From JAJDOD01 sp039024895 (GTDB taxonomy: Bacteria; Pseudomonadota; Alphaproteobacteria; Rhodobacterales; Rhodobacteraceae), in assembly GCA_039024895.1 (NCBI GenBank), contig JBCCPJ010000006.1, positions 1-64,000 of the forward strand: a stretch of DNA of 64,000 nucleotides, in the 5' to 3' direction. Under the pieces are notes generated by a model. The model did not search any database. It had not been told where the DNA came from and saw nothing but the letters and a program-made list of their open reading frames with translations. A program made the position numbers and the translations under genes. Numbering within the stretch: the stretch's first letter is position 1; each line of letters starts with the position of its first letter. Shown here piece by piece: positions 52,288 to 59,984 of the stretch.

Positions 52288-52688
52288 CCGTTGATCTGAA
52301 TATATTGCTTCAAGAACATGCGCTTTGGGTGTCTTCTGCCGGTGCGCAGGGAAATAAATTAGCGTTGGATAACCTTGATTTCCGTGGTTACGATCTGACC
52401 GGAGCAAATCTCGTTGACGCCGAACTTCCAGGCGCATGTTTCGCTGGAATGGCACTTACTGGTGTGGATTTTCACGGTGCATTTTTAGGTGGCGCGGATT
52501 TTTCGGATGCCAAACTGAGGAATGTTACTTTATCCAAAGCTCACCTGGATTGTGCGACTTTTGCAAATGCAATGATAGACGGTGGCACATGGTTCCGCTC
52601 TTCGTGTTTCGATGCCAATCTCAAGGGCGCTCGTTTCACTGGCACGGATCTCGAACATGTTTCGCCAAGCATTGATGAATTACTCTGA
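52275..52688 (+). CDS. Pentapeptide-repeat protein, probable immunity to the upstream toxin
   Basis: A 137-residue right-handed-helix protein with consecutive A(D/N)LXX-type repeats (NLDFRGYDLTGANLVDAEL, then GVDFHGAFLGGADFSDAKL). It starts with TTG at 52275, 13 bases inside the toxin gene, so translation is coupled. Small ORFs directly after a toxin tip usually encode immunity proteins, and pentapeptide-repeat immunity proteins are known. Hand count gives about 48% G+C for 52261-52440 against about 69% for 51361-51540 in the toxin body, suggesting joint acquisition with the toxin tip. The stop at 52686-52688 touches the orphan repeat. Confidence 0.65.
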   Translation: MAGLTVDLNILLQEHALWVSSAGAQGNKLALDNLDFRGYDLTGANLVDAELPGACFAGMALTGVDFHGAFLGGADFSDAKLRNVTLSKAHLDCATFANAMIDGGTWFRSSCFDANLKGARFTGTDLEHVSPSIDELL

Positions 52689-52890
52689 AGTCTTTCCCGG
52701 CCTGACGAAACAATAACGCGATCTGAGCCGCAACGAAGGCTTCACCCCGGTGCCTCTGCCGCCTTTTGTCGAGGTGTTTCCCGGCGATGACGGTCTCGAT
52801 CTGCCAAACGACACCGGCAGCGCGCCGCCCGTCGTGGAAAACGAGCCGCAGATCACGTTGCCGCCGCAGGATGTGGGGCCGAATGTTGTT
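52687..52890 (+). repeat. Pre-toxin segment, copy 2 (displaced, orphan)
   Basis: Homologous to 51676-51879 at constant length. Within it the codon matching Glu457 of the toxin is a TAA stop (52714-52716), so this copy cannot be read from its own 5' end. It begins exactly where the pentapeptide gene ends, which fixes one recombination boundary. Confidence 0.85.
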
Positions 52891-53079
52891 GCTCGGTTGG
52901 AGGACGACGTTTCAGTTCCTCCAGATACGGAAGACCGTCCAGGCTTTTCGGAAAGAGCCGAGGAATTGGCGATGGAGCGCGAAAGAACAAACGTCGAAGA
53001 AGGTGAGGCCGCAACCGTTGGACCCTTCATACAATTTTGCGGAACATCGCTGGAGTGTGCCAAATGCCGAAAACGTTGA
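52687..53079 (+). pseudogene. Orphan toxin C-terminal cassette, truncated
   Basis: The sequence continues in frame from the displaced pre-toxin copy into 63 codons unlike the intact toxin's tip (DDVSVPPDTEDRPGFSERAEE, ending FCGTSLECAKCRKR). No start, no ribosome site and an internal TAA at 52714 show it is not expressed as such, although a GTG at 52750 opens a 109-codon frame. It looks like the former C-terminus of the toxin gene, displaced when the present tip and immunity gene were inserted. No immunity gene of its own remains downstream. Confidence 0.65.
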
Positions 53080-53125
53080 TCTTCTGTCCCTCGCGCTTCG
53101 GCAATTCGATGACTATGTGACGCCC

Positions 53126-53803
53126 ATGAATATTTTGCTTGCCGAAGATGATGCGACCTCCGCGGATTATGTACGGCGCGGCTTGACCGAGCATGGACAT
53201 GTTGTGGAATGGTTCGCAGATGGGCGCGATGCCTTGACCCATTGTCTTTACAACGAGGTCGATCTTGCTGTGCTCGACCGGATGATGCCGGGTATGGACG
53301 GCTTGTCATTGGTCAAGGCGCTGCGCGCCGCCGGGCGCGACATGCCTGTAATTTTCCTGACGGCCATGTCGGATGTCGAAGAGAGGGTCGATGGTCTAAG
53401 GGCAGGCGGCGACGACTATATGGTGAAGCCCTTCCACGTCTCGGAACTTCTGGCGCGGATCGAGGCTTTGGCAAGGCGTCCATCGGCGACGCAAGAAACA
53501 ACGGCCTTAAAAGTACATGATCTGAGCCTTGACCTGTTGCAGCGAACGGCACACAGGCAGGGACAAACGATCGACCTTCTCGGTAAGGAATTTGCCCTGT
53601 TGAGGCTCCTCATGGAGAACGTAGGGCGCGTGATCAGTCGGACGCTGATACTCGAACGGGTTTGGGATTTCTCTTTCGATCCCGGCACAACCGTAGTGGA
53701 GACCCACATCAGCAAATTGCGCCAGAAGATCGACGCGCCCTTCGATGTCAAACTTCTGCATACGCTGCGAAATATGGGATACGTGATCCGTGCGCCTCGG
53801 TAG
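53126..53803 (+). CDS. OmpR/PhoB-family response regulator
   Basis: A 225-residue regulator. The receiver domain has the acidic pocket EDD (residues 7-9), phosphoacceptor Asp51 in AVLDRMMPGMDG, Thr in FLTAMSD, and Lys in MVKPFHVSEL. The C-terminal winged helix has GKEFALLRLLMEN, RTLILERVWDFSFDPGTTVVETHISKLRQKI and LHTLRNMGYVIR. The frame is open far upstream through the orphan cassette, but homology begins at ATG 53126. It overlaps the histidine kinase by 14 bases. Confidence 0.92.
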   Translation: MNILLAEDDATSADYVRRGLTEHGHVVEWFADGRDALTHCLYNEVDLAVLDRMMPGMDGLSLVKALRAAGRDMPVIFLTAMSDVEERVDGLRAGGDDYMVKPFHVSELLARIEALARRPSATQETTALKVHDLSLDLLQRTAHRQGQTIDLLGKEFALLRLLMENVGRVISRTLILERVWDFSFDPGTTVVETHISKLRQKIDAPFDVKLLHTLRNMGYVIRAPR

Positions 53804-55145
53804 TCTGCTGCGAAGTGAACCGTTTCGTGCGGCGCTCCGAATGGTTCTGGTTTTCACGGTGCTGTATTCCGCCGTATCTTTCGTTCTCATCCGGTCGGTG
53901 GAGAATACCTTTCGCGCGGATCTGGCGCGCTTGGCCGAGGTGGAAGGCGATCTGCTCCGCGAGATTTATGCCCGCCAAGGAGAGGCCGGATTGGCGCGCG
54001 CGATTGAGAGCATGGGCCAACAGGGTCGCGTAGCAGATCGGACCTACGGCTTGTTCAACGCACAAAACTTGAAACTCGCGGGCGACATTCCTGCGCGGCC
54101 TGACTTTATCGGTATTGGCCGCCGCCCGGTAGAGGTGGTGCGCGCGGGAGCGGTGAATGGGCGCTTTGTCCTCTTTGTGGATCGGATCAACACGTTGACC
54201 CTCGTGGTTGGGCGCGACGATACGCTTGTGCAGAACGCGGTGTTGCGCTTGCTTGCCTACACCGTTGGTTTTGGCGTGCTGCTCGTCTTCTCAATTCTGG
54301 CGCTCGGACTTTGGGCCAGCAGGAGTGCGCAAATGCGTCTCGATAAGATTGACGCGGGCTTGAGGAGTTTTGCCGAGGGCGATCTATCGCAGCGCTTGCC
54401 GATTGGTTCGAGCAACGATCAGATCGACCGCGTGTCGGTTCGAATGAATGCCAACCTTTCCAAGTTGGAACGTCTTATGGGGGGTATGAAATCCACCGCT
54501 TCTGCGATTGCCCATGATCTTAAGACGCCTTTGTCCCATGCTCAGATCGCGATGCATGATGCGGCGCGCGCCTTGGCCGATGGGAAAGATCCAAGCCCTG
54601 AAATTGGGCGCGCTCTCGAAGAGACAGACAAGCTCAATACACTTTTCGAGACCGTTTTGCGTCTGTCTCGTATTCAGTCGACCCATTTGAATATTGAAGA
54701 GGTTGACCTGTCCGAGATTGCCAAGAAGGCCACGGAGTTTCTTGGTCCCGTGGCGGAAGAGAACGGTCAGACAATCTCGGTTTCGCCGGGCTTTGAAATA
54801 GTACATGCGGATCGGAGCATGCTTGAACAGGCGCTTGTCAACCTTATCCAAAACGCGTGTGTCCATGCCGGGCAGGGGGCGCAAATAGATGTGTTGATTG
54901 CCCAGACGAAAGACGGGGCAAGTATCGAGGTGCAGGATAATGGTCCGGGCATACCGGAGGACGAACTGGACACCGTGCGAGACCCGTTCCAGCGGGGCAC
55001 CGCCGCCCGTGACATTCCTGGCCATGGGCTTGGGCTTGCAATCGTTCAGGCGATTGCGGATGTGCACCAAGCAGAGTTTTCCCTTTATGCTAGGCAGCCG
55101 GGTCTTGCCGCGCGCATGTTCTTCCCGAGCCTCAAGAATTCCTGA
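53790..55145 (+). CDS. Membrane sensor histidine kinase
   Basis: A 451-residue kinase. Two membrane helices (about 17-36 and 152-176) flank a periplasmic sensor of about 115 residues. A HAMP domain follows, then the HisKA motif AIAHDLKTPLSHAQ with phosphoacceptor His242, and the ATPase with N box NLIQNACVHA, DNGPGIPEDEL and GHGLGLAIVQAIAD. All catalytic boxes are present. It starts with GTG inside the end of the regulator gene. The type resembles metal- or envelope-stress sensors (CusS/QseC group), but the signal is unknown. Confidence 0.92.
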   Translation: MRLGSLLRSEPFRAALRMVLVFTVLYSAVSFVLIRSVENTFRADLARLAEVEGDLLREIYARQGEAGLARAIESMGQQGRVADRTYGLFNAQNLKLAGDIPARPDFIGIGRRPVEVVRAGAVNGRFVLFVDRINTLTLVVGRDDTLVQNAVLRLLAYTVGFGVLLVFSILALGLWASRSAQMRLDKIDAGLRSFAEGDLSQRLPIGSSNDQIDRVSVRMNANLSKLERLMGGMKSTASAIAHDLKTPLSHAQIAMHDAARALADGKDPSPEIGRALEETDKLNTLFETVLRLSRIQSTHLNIEEVDLSEIAKKATEFLGPVAEENGQTISVSPGFEIVHADRSMLEQALVNLIQNACVHAGQGAQIDVLIAQTKDGASIEVQDNGPGIPEDELDTVRDPFQRGTAARDIPGHGLGLAIVQAIADVHQAEFSLYARQPGLAARMFFPSLKNS

Positions 55146-55278
55146 ACTTCACATAATGCAGACGACAATTTCGCAAACTAGCGCCTTCGCGCGGCCAACC
55201 CGCATGCGATGAGAAGTCGTTAAGTGCTTTCGCATGTGCTCCCTCCGTGGTCGGTTGGTGGTCTCACGCATGGAGGAC

Positions 55279-55314
55279 GCGCTCTGCCTGCAACAGGGAG
55301 GTCAGGCAGGGCGC
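55279..55314. terminator. Long hairpin between the two-component system and marC
   Basis: gcgctctgcctg (55279-55290) pairs with caggcagggcgc (55303-55314), a 12-bp stem with one G-T pair and a 12-base loop. No T-run follows, so it may terminate weakly or be an RNA structural element in the 243-base gap. Confidence 0.5.
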
Positions 55315-55388
55315 ACTACATGCCGTAGCGGCTCAGAACTGGTAACTGACCAAGCGACGGCCTAGGGTTGTGGAAAACCGAGAGCGTC

Positions 55389-56021
55389 ATGGATACTGCT
55401 GAACTGACCAAGGCCTTTGGCGCATTTTTCGCCATCATGAACCCCTTTGTGAACCTGCCGATATTTCTCGCCCTAACCGAGGGATTTACGGTGGCTCAGC
55501 AGCGGACACTTGCGATCAAGGTCACGCTGTTTTCTGCAATCATGTGCGCTGTCATTCTTGTGGCCGGTCAACAAATCATCGGTTTCTTCGGCATAAACAT
55601 CGATCAGTTTCGTATCGCGGGGGGTGTGGTTCTTGCGCATATCGCGTGGCTCATGCTGAACGGTAATGAGATTGCTTCGCACCACGGTACGGACAAGGAA
55701 AAGGACCACATGCAAGACTTGTCCGGTCTCGCCTTCTATCCCATCACCTTTCCCATGATCGTGGGTCCCGGCACTATTGCAACGCTGATTATTTACGCAG
55801 GCAACGCAAGCGGACTGGAGGGCTTCTTTGCGGTCAGTGCTGTGGTGGGTGTCATTCTCGCTCTTTTGTTCCTGGTGCTCTTTTTCGCATCGTTCTTCGG
55901 GCAGGTTTTGACCGACACCATGCGTGTGATCATGACACGTCTCATGGGGATGATTTTGCTCGCAATATCCGTTGAGATGATCGTGGCAGGGATGAAAGCC
56001 GAACTGTCGGGCCTAGGGTAA
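55389..56021 (+). CDS. MarC family integral membrane protein
   Basis: A 210-residue membrane protein with six hydrophobic segments. It shows the family's AFFAIMNPFVNLPIFLALTEG start and the central FYPITFPMIVGPGTIATLI. MarC-family proteins are of uncertain function; some have been described as amino-acid transporters. ATG 55389 is used; an upstream in-frame codon at 55368 is unlikely. yrhK follows after 10 bases, starting the marC-yrhK-EEP-cls operon. Confidence 0.88.
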   Translation: MDTAELTKAFGAFFAIMNPFVNLPIFLALTEGFTVAQQRTLAIKVTLFSAIMCAVILVAGQQIIGFFGINIDQFRIAGGVVLAHIAWLMLNGNEIASHHGTDKEKDHMQDLSGLAFYPITFPMIVGPGTIATLIIYAGNASGLEGFFAVSAVVGVILALLFLVLFFASFFGQVLTDTMRVIMTRLMGMILLAISVEMIVAGMKAELSGLG

Positions 56022-56031
56022 GGATGCAACG

Positions 56032-56304
56032 ATGAAGCTTTTCAATCCAGACAACCGAATGAAATCCGACGACAACAAGCGGCTCTACGCGCTTTGTGAA
56101 ATCGCCTATACCGTGGTCGATTTCTCGGCGGCCTTGCTGTTTGTGGTGGGCAGCTTTCTGTTCTTCAGCGAGGCCACCACTTATGTGGCGACTTGGCTCT
56201 TTGTGATTGGTTCTGTGCTGTTCGGTCTGCGGCCGACGATAAAGCTCTATCGGGAGATCGCATATCTTCGCTTGGGCGATTACGACGATATCACCAAGAA
56301 CTGA
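56032..56304 (+). CDS. YrhK-like small membrane protein
   Basis: A 90-residue protein with two membrane helices joined by a short loop (ALLFVVGSFLFFS; TWLFVIGSVLFGL) followed by RPTIKLYREIAYLR, the pattern of the YrhK domain. Function unknown. It is placed 10 bases after marC and 3 bases before the EEP gene, so co-transcription is nearly certain. Confidence 0.8.
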   Translation: MKLFNPDNRMKSDDNKRLYALCEIAYTVVDFSAALLFVVGSFLFFSEATTYVATWLFVIGSVLFGLRPTIKLYREIAYLRLGDYDDITKN

Positions 56305-56307
56305 TGG

Positions 56308-56988
56308 ATGCGGGTTGCCAGCTACAATATCCGCAAGGCGGTTGGCTTGGACTGGCGCCGGGATGCCGAACGCATATTGGACGTGCTGGATGAAATCGAT
56401 GCAGACATTGTTGTGCTGCAGGAAGCGGATCGTAGATACGGAACGCGCGCCGGTGTATTGCCCCTCGAACGTTTGGAAGAGGATCATGGCCTCGTGCTGG
56501 CCGAAGTGTCCGTACGCCCTAGAAGCCACGGCTGGCATGGAAATATGATACTCGCGAAAAGGCGTCTTTCGATTAAATCTGCCGAGCGTCTTCCGTTACC
56601 CTATGTTGATCCCCGTGGCGCCATTCGCGTCGTGTTCAGTGTGAGCGATCTGGAGATTGTGGGGACGCATCTTGGTTTGACGCCGGGGACGCGGCGCAAG
56701 CAACTGGCACTTCTTGAACAGACCGCTCGGCAAAGCAATCGACCAACCGTGATTGCCGGGGACTTTAACGAATGGAACGACGCGAACTTCCGGCTGGCCA
56801 GTGATCTCACGTTGGTGACGCCGGGCCCAAGTTATCACGCGTCGCGGCCCGTGGGCGCTTTGGACCGGTTTATCGTCAACAACGCCATTCGGGTAGTGAG
56901 CGCTGACGTGCATCGCTCCGAGCTTGCGCGCCGTGCGTCGGATCACCTGCCTATCGTAATGGACTTTGAGATTGCGAACTCACAATGA
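56308..56988 (+). CDS. Endonuclease/exonuclease/phosphatase-fold hydrolase
   Basis: A 226-residue EEP-family enzyme: VASYNIRKAVGLD (catalytic Asn), DIVVLQEADRR (metal Glu), VGTHLGLTPGTRRKQ, VIAGDFNEWND (Asp and Asn) and RASDHLPIVMD (final Asp-His). No signal peptide. Encoded with ATGA overlap to cardiolipin synthase, an arrangement common in proteobacteria; together they suggest phospholipid or phosphodiester metabolism, though EEP members also act on nucleic acids. Confidence 0.88.
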   Translation: MRVASYNIRKAVGLDWRRDAERILDVLDEIDADIVVLQEADRRYGTRAGVLPLERLEEDHGLVLAEVSVRPRSHGWHGNMILAKRRLSIKSAERLPLPYVDPRGAIRVVFSVSDLEIVGTHLGLTPGTRRKQLALLEQTARQSNRPTVIAGDFNEWNDANFRLASDLTLVTPGPSYHASRPVGALDRFIVNNAIRVVSADVHRSELARRASDHLPIVMDFEIANSQ

Positions 56989-58418
56989 CCACTATTCTTC
57001 TTGTCCTACATTTTCTGATCGTTATGGGTTTCACCCTTCGCATTCTTCTGCGAGATGACCTGTCGCCGCCTGCGCGTCTCGCCTGGTTCATCATTTTGAA
57101 TGTGCTGCCCTATGGGGGAAGCATCGGGTATTTTCTATTTGGCGAAGTCGATCTTGGACGGCGGGCGGACAAGCGACACAAGGCCGTTTTTGATGAGATC
57201 AAGAGCGTTGCGTCACCAATGTTCGGGGACCCTGATGACATTGAGAGCATCGCGCCGGTCTATCGGCCTGCATTCCGATACGCCGCGTCCATAAACGGCT
57301 TTCAACCGGTGCCCGGCAACAGCGCCGAGCTGATGGCCGACGCGGCGGAGACGAGCAAGCGGATAGTTGCGGACATCGATGACGCGACCGAGCACGTTCA
57401 CGTGCTTTACTACATCTGGCTGACCGATACGATGGGGACGGCTGTGGCGCAGGCCCTCATCCGTGCCGCTGCCCGAGGTGTCACATGTCGCGCTATGGCC
57501 GACGGCCTGGGGTCGCGCGACCTTATCAAGTCGCCGCTTTGGAAAGAGATGGAGGATGCGGGCGTTAAGCTCGCTGTGGCGCTTCCGCTCGACAAGCCCA
57601 TCCGGACGTTACTCTCGAGCCGAATAGATCTCCGCAATCACCGGAAAATCACCGTTATTGACGGGAAGATCACCTATTGCGGCAGCCGCAACTCGGCAGA
57701 CCCGGAATTTTTGGTAAAGGCCAAATACGCTCCATGGGTCGATATTATGCTGCGGTTTGAAGGGCCTGTTGTGAGCCAGAACCAGCTTTTGTTCCTAAGC
57801 GATTGGATGCAGGCAACGGAGGAGGACTTTCGCACCTTTGAGATTGCCGCGCCCAATGTACAGGCGGATGGATTTCCAGCCCAGGTCATGGGCGATGGCC
57901 CCACCGAACGGCGCGGTGCAACGCCACAACTCTTTGCGACGCTCATCTCAAGCGCCCAGGCCAGCCTGACGTTGACCACGCCCTATTTCGTCCCCGATGC
58001 GACGGTCGTTGAAGCACTGTCCGCTGCCGCGCATCGCGGCGTGAACGTCACGCTGGTCTTCCCAAAGGTGAATGACAGCTGGATCGTTGCCGCCGCGAGC
58101 AGAAGTTATTATCGCAAGCTTTTGTCCGCTGGTTGCAAAATCCTTGAGTTCGAAGGCGGTCTTCTGCATGCAAAGTCTCTGACCATCGACGGCTTGGTGA
58201 CACTGATCGGTTCGTCCAATCTTGATTTGCGTAGCTTTGACCTGAACTATGAAAACAACATTCTGCTGCAAGACGCTTCGGTCACCCGGCAAGTGTTTCA
58301 GCGGCAGCAAGAGTATCTCGCGCAAAGCGTGCTTGTGACACTTCCAGAGGTGCAGGCGTGGCCGCGGCATGCGCGTATCTGGCACAATGTGGTCGCCACT
58401 GTTGGCCCGGTCCTATGA
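56985..58418 (+). CDS. cls: Cardiolipin synthase (phospholipase-D family)
   Basis: A 477-residue membrane enzyme joining two phosphatidylglycerols. Two N-terminal membrane helices (LLVLHFLIVMGFTLRIL; LAWFIILNVLPYGGSIGYFLFG) precede two PLD domains. The first has NHRKITVIDG (HxKxxxxD) and the second HAKSLTIDG followed by GSSNLDLRSF. Both catalytic HKD motifs are intact. Coupled to the EEP gene by ATGA. With pcs and cfa it makes three phospholipid-modifying enzymes in the window. Confidence 0.92.
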   Translation: MTTILLVLHFLIVMGFTLRILLRDDLSPPARLAWFIILNVLPYGGSIGYFLFGEVDLGRRADKRHKAVFDEIKSVASPMFGDPDDIESIAPVYRPAFRYAASINGFQPVPGNSAELMADAAETSKRIVADIDDATEHVHVLYYIWLTDTMGTAVAQALIRAAARGVTCRAMADGLGSRDLIKSPLWKEMEDAGVKLAVALPLDKPIRTLLSSRIDLRNHRKITVIDGKITYCGSRNSADPEFLVKAKYAPWVDIMLRFEGPVVSQNQLLFLSDWMQATEEDFRTFEIAAPNVQADGFPAQVMGDGPTERRGATPQLFATLISSAQASLTLTTPYFVPDATVVEALSAAAHRGVNVTLVFPKVNDSWIVAAASRSYYRKLLSAGCKILEFEGGLLHAKSLTIDGLVTLIGSSNLDLRSFDLNYENNILLQDASVTRQVFQRQQEYLAQSVLVTLPEVQAWPRHARIWHNVVATVGPVL

Positions 58419-58565
58419 TTTGGACGGACGGCCATCCGGCAAGTTCCGCCCTCTTCGTCCCTAGAAAACAGAGCAACAGAAACCTCAAGAAGATTTAAAC
58501 TTCGCAGCAACTGCAGCCGAGAAAGCCACCTTAAGTCTTGGACGCAAACAAGCTTGGAGGCACCC

Positions 58566-59672
58566 ATGAAATCCAGACCATCCGTACTCAAAGCCGTGGC
58601 CGCGACTGGGGTCGCAGCACTTCTTTCAAGCGCCGCCGTCACATCGGCGAGCGCCGCATCTGGTGGCGGCAATGGCTACGTCGACCTTGTTGAAAACGTC
58701 AGCCCAGCCGTTGTTTTCGTCAAAGTCACAGCAAATGTCCAACCCGCAGAAGCCGACACCGGACCTTTTGCTGATCCTCGCTTTGAAGAATTCATGAAAC
58801 GTTTCGGCGACCAATTCACGCCGCGCAATAATCCAAGACCACGCCAAGGGGTCGGTTCCGGCTTTCTGATTTCTGAAGATGGGCTGATCGTCACCAACCA
58901 TCACGTCATTGATGGCGCCGCAGGCGTGACGGTGACGCTCGACAGCGGAGAAGAGGTGGATGCAACGGTTGTCGGGTCGGACCCGCTGACGGATATCGCA
59001 CTGCTCGATATCGAAGGGGACGCTTTCCCCACGGTTTCCTTTGGTTCTTCTGAAGAGCTGAAAGTCGGCGAAGAGGTGATTGCGGTAGGTAGCCCATTTG
59101 GTCTTGGTGGTACGGTGACCTCCGGCATTATCTCCGCCAAGTCTCGCAACATAAATGCGGGCCCGTTCGATGATTTCCTTCAGACAGACGCAGCGATTAA
59201 CCGTGGCAATTCCGGTGGGCCGCTCTTCAATATGGACGGCGAGGTGGTGGGTGTGAACACGGCTATCTACTCGCCAGACGGCGGTTCCGTTGGCATCGGC
59301 TTTTCTGTTCCGGCAGACCTTGTGACTGAAATCATTGCAGATTTGCAGGACGACGGCGAAATTGATCGGAGTTGGCTTGGCGTTCAGATCAAGCCAGTCA
59401 CGGAAGACGTGGCGCATGTCCTTGGGCTCGAAGCGGGCGGCGGTGTCATGATTGAAGACATCATCGACGATAGCCCAGCAGAGGCTGCGGGTCTTCAGGT
59501 GGGCGATGTTATCCTCAACTTTGGCGGCACCGAGATTGCCGAGTTACGTGATCTTACGCGCAGCGTGGCGACGTCACCGTCTGGCGAAGTGACGACGATC
59601 GAAGTGTTCCGCGGCGGCGAGAAACTCGCCCTTGATGTCACGCTCGACAAGCGCGTCAACGAAGACGCCTAA
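58566..59672 (+). CDS. HtrA-type periplasmic serine protease with one PDZ domain
   Basis: A 368-residue exported protease (signal peptide to about TSASA|ASG). The catalytic residues are His in VTNHHVIDG, Asp in PLTDIALLDI and Ser in RGNSGGPLFN, followed by a single PDZ domain (SWLGVQIKPV; SPAEAAGLQVGDVIL). Shorter than the Do-type protease at 31964, which has two PDZ domains, and closer in layout to DegS/DegQ. ATG 58566 has ggagg 6-7 bases upstream. Stands alone between cls and the dgc operon. Confidence 0.9.
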   Translation: MKSRPSVLKAVAATGVAALLSSAAVTSASAASGGGNGYVDLVENVSPAVVFVKVTANVQPAEADTGPFADPRFEEFMKRFGDQFTPRNNPRPRQGVGSGFLISEDGLIVTNHHVIDGAAGVTVTLDSGEEVDATVVGSDPLTDIALLDIEGDAFPTVSFGSSEELKVGEEVIAVGSPFGLGGTVTSGIISAKSRNINAGPFDDFLQTDAAINRGNSGGPLFNMDGEVVGVNTAIYSPDGGSVGIGFSVPADLVTEIIADLQDDGEIDRSWLGVQIKPVTEDVAHVLGLEAGGGVMIEDIIDDSPAEAAGLQVGDVILNFGGTEIAELRDLTRSVATSPSGEVTTIEVFRGGEKLALDVTLDKRVNEDA

Positions 59673-59984
59673 ATGGAGGTTTTGGAACCGGCCCGGGCAA
59701 GACTTGGGCCGGTTCCGCAGGTGCTTTCGCATCGCAGAGCACCTATCTTGAGAAGTTTCATATTGCGAACGATCAAACGGATTGATCCCGAACCACGAAG
59801 GGTACACAGCTTGCTCAGGTTTGGACCGTCAGATATCTGGAGAAATCTTATATTTACGCAAGAATTTTCGTTAAAATCAATATTTGATCGAAGGTCCTTC
59901 GAAATATAGGCCGGGCGTAGTTGATTTTAGCCAATCAATTTCAGTCTGCCTGGTGCATTCTCGCGCGACAGAATGGAGGGGCTC
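59673..59984. other. Intergenic region with hairpin, before the dgc operon
   Basis: 312 bases without a supported gene. The first part holds a terminator-like hairpin (59684-59716). From about 59840 to 59940 the DNA is markedly AT-rich, a likely promoter zone for dgcN. Confidence 0.5.
59684..59716 (+). terminator. Hairpin after htrA
   Basis: ggaaccggccc (59684-59694) pairs perfectly with gggccggttcc (59706-59716) across an 11-base loop, 12 bases after the stop. The stem is strong, but no clear T-tract follows. Confidence 0.65.

Noticed and set aside
52766..53125. N-terminal extension of the response regulator reading through the orphan toxin cassette
   Set aside because: The extension is out of frame with the toxin homology and has no similarity; receiver homology begins at ATG 53126.
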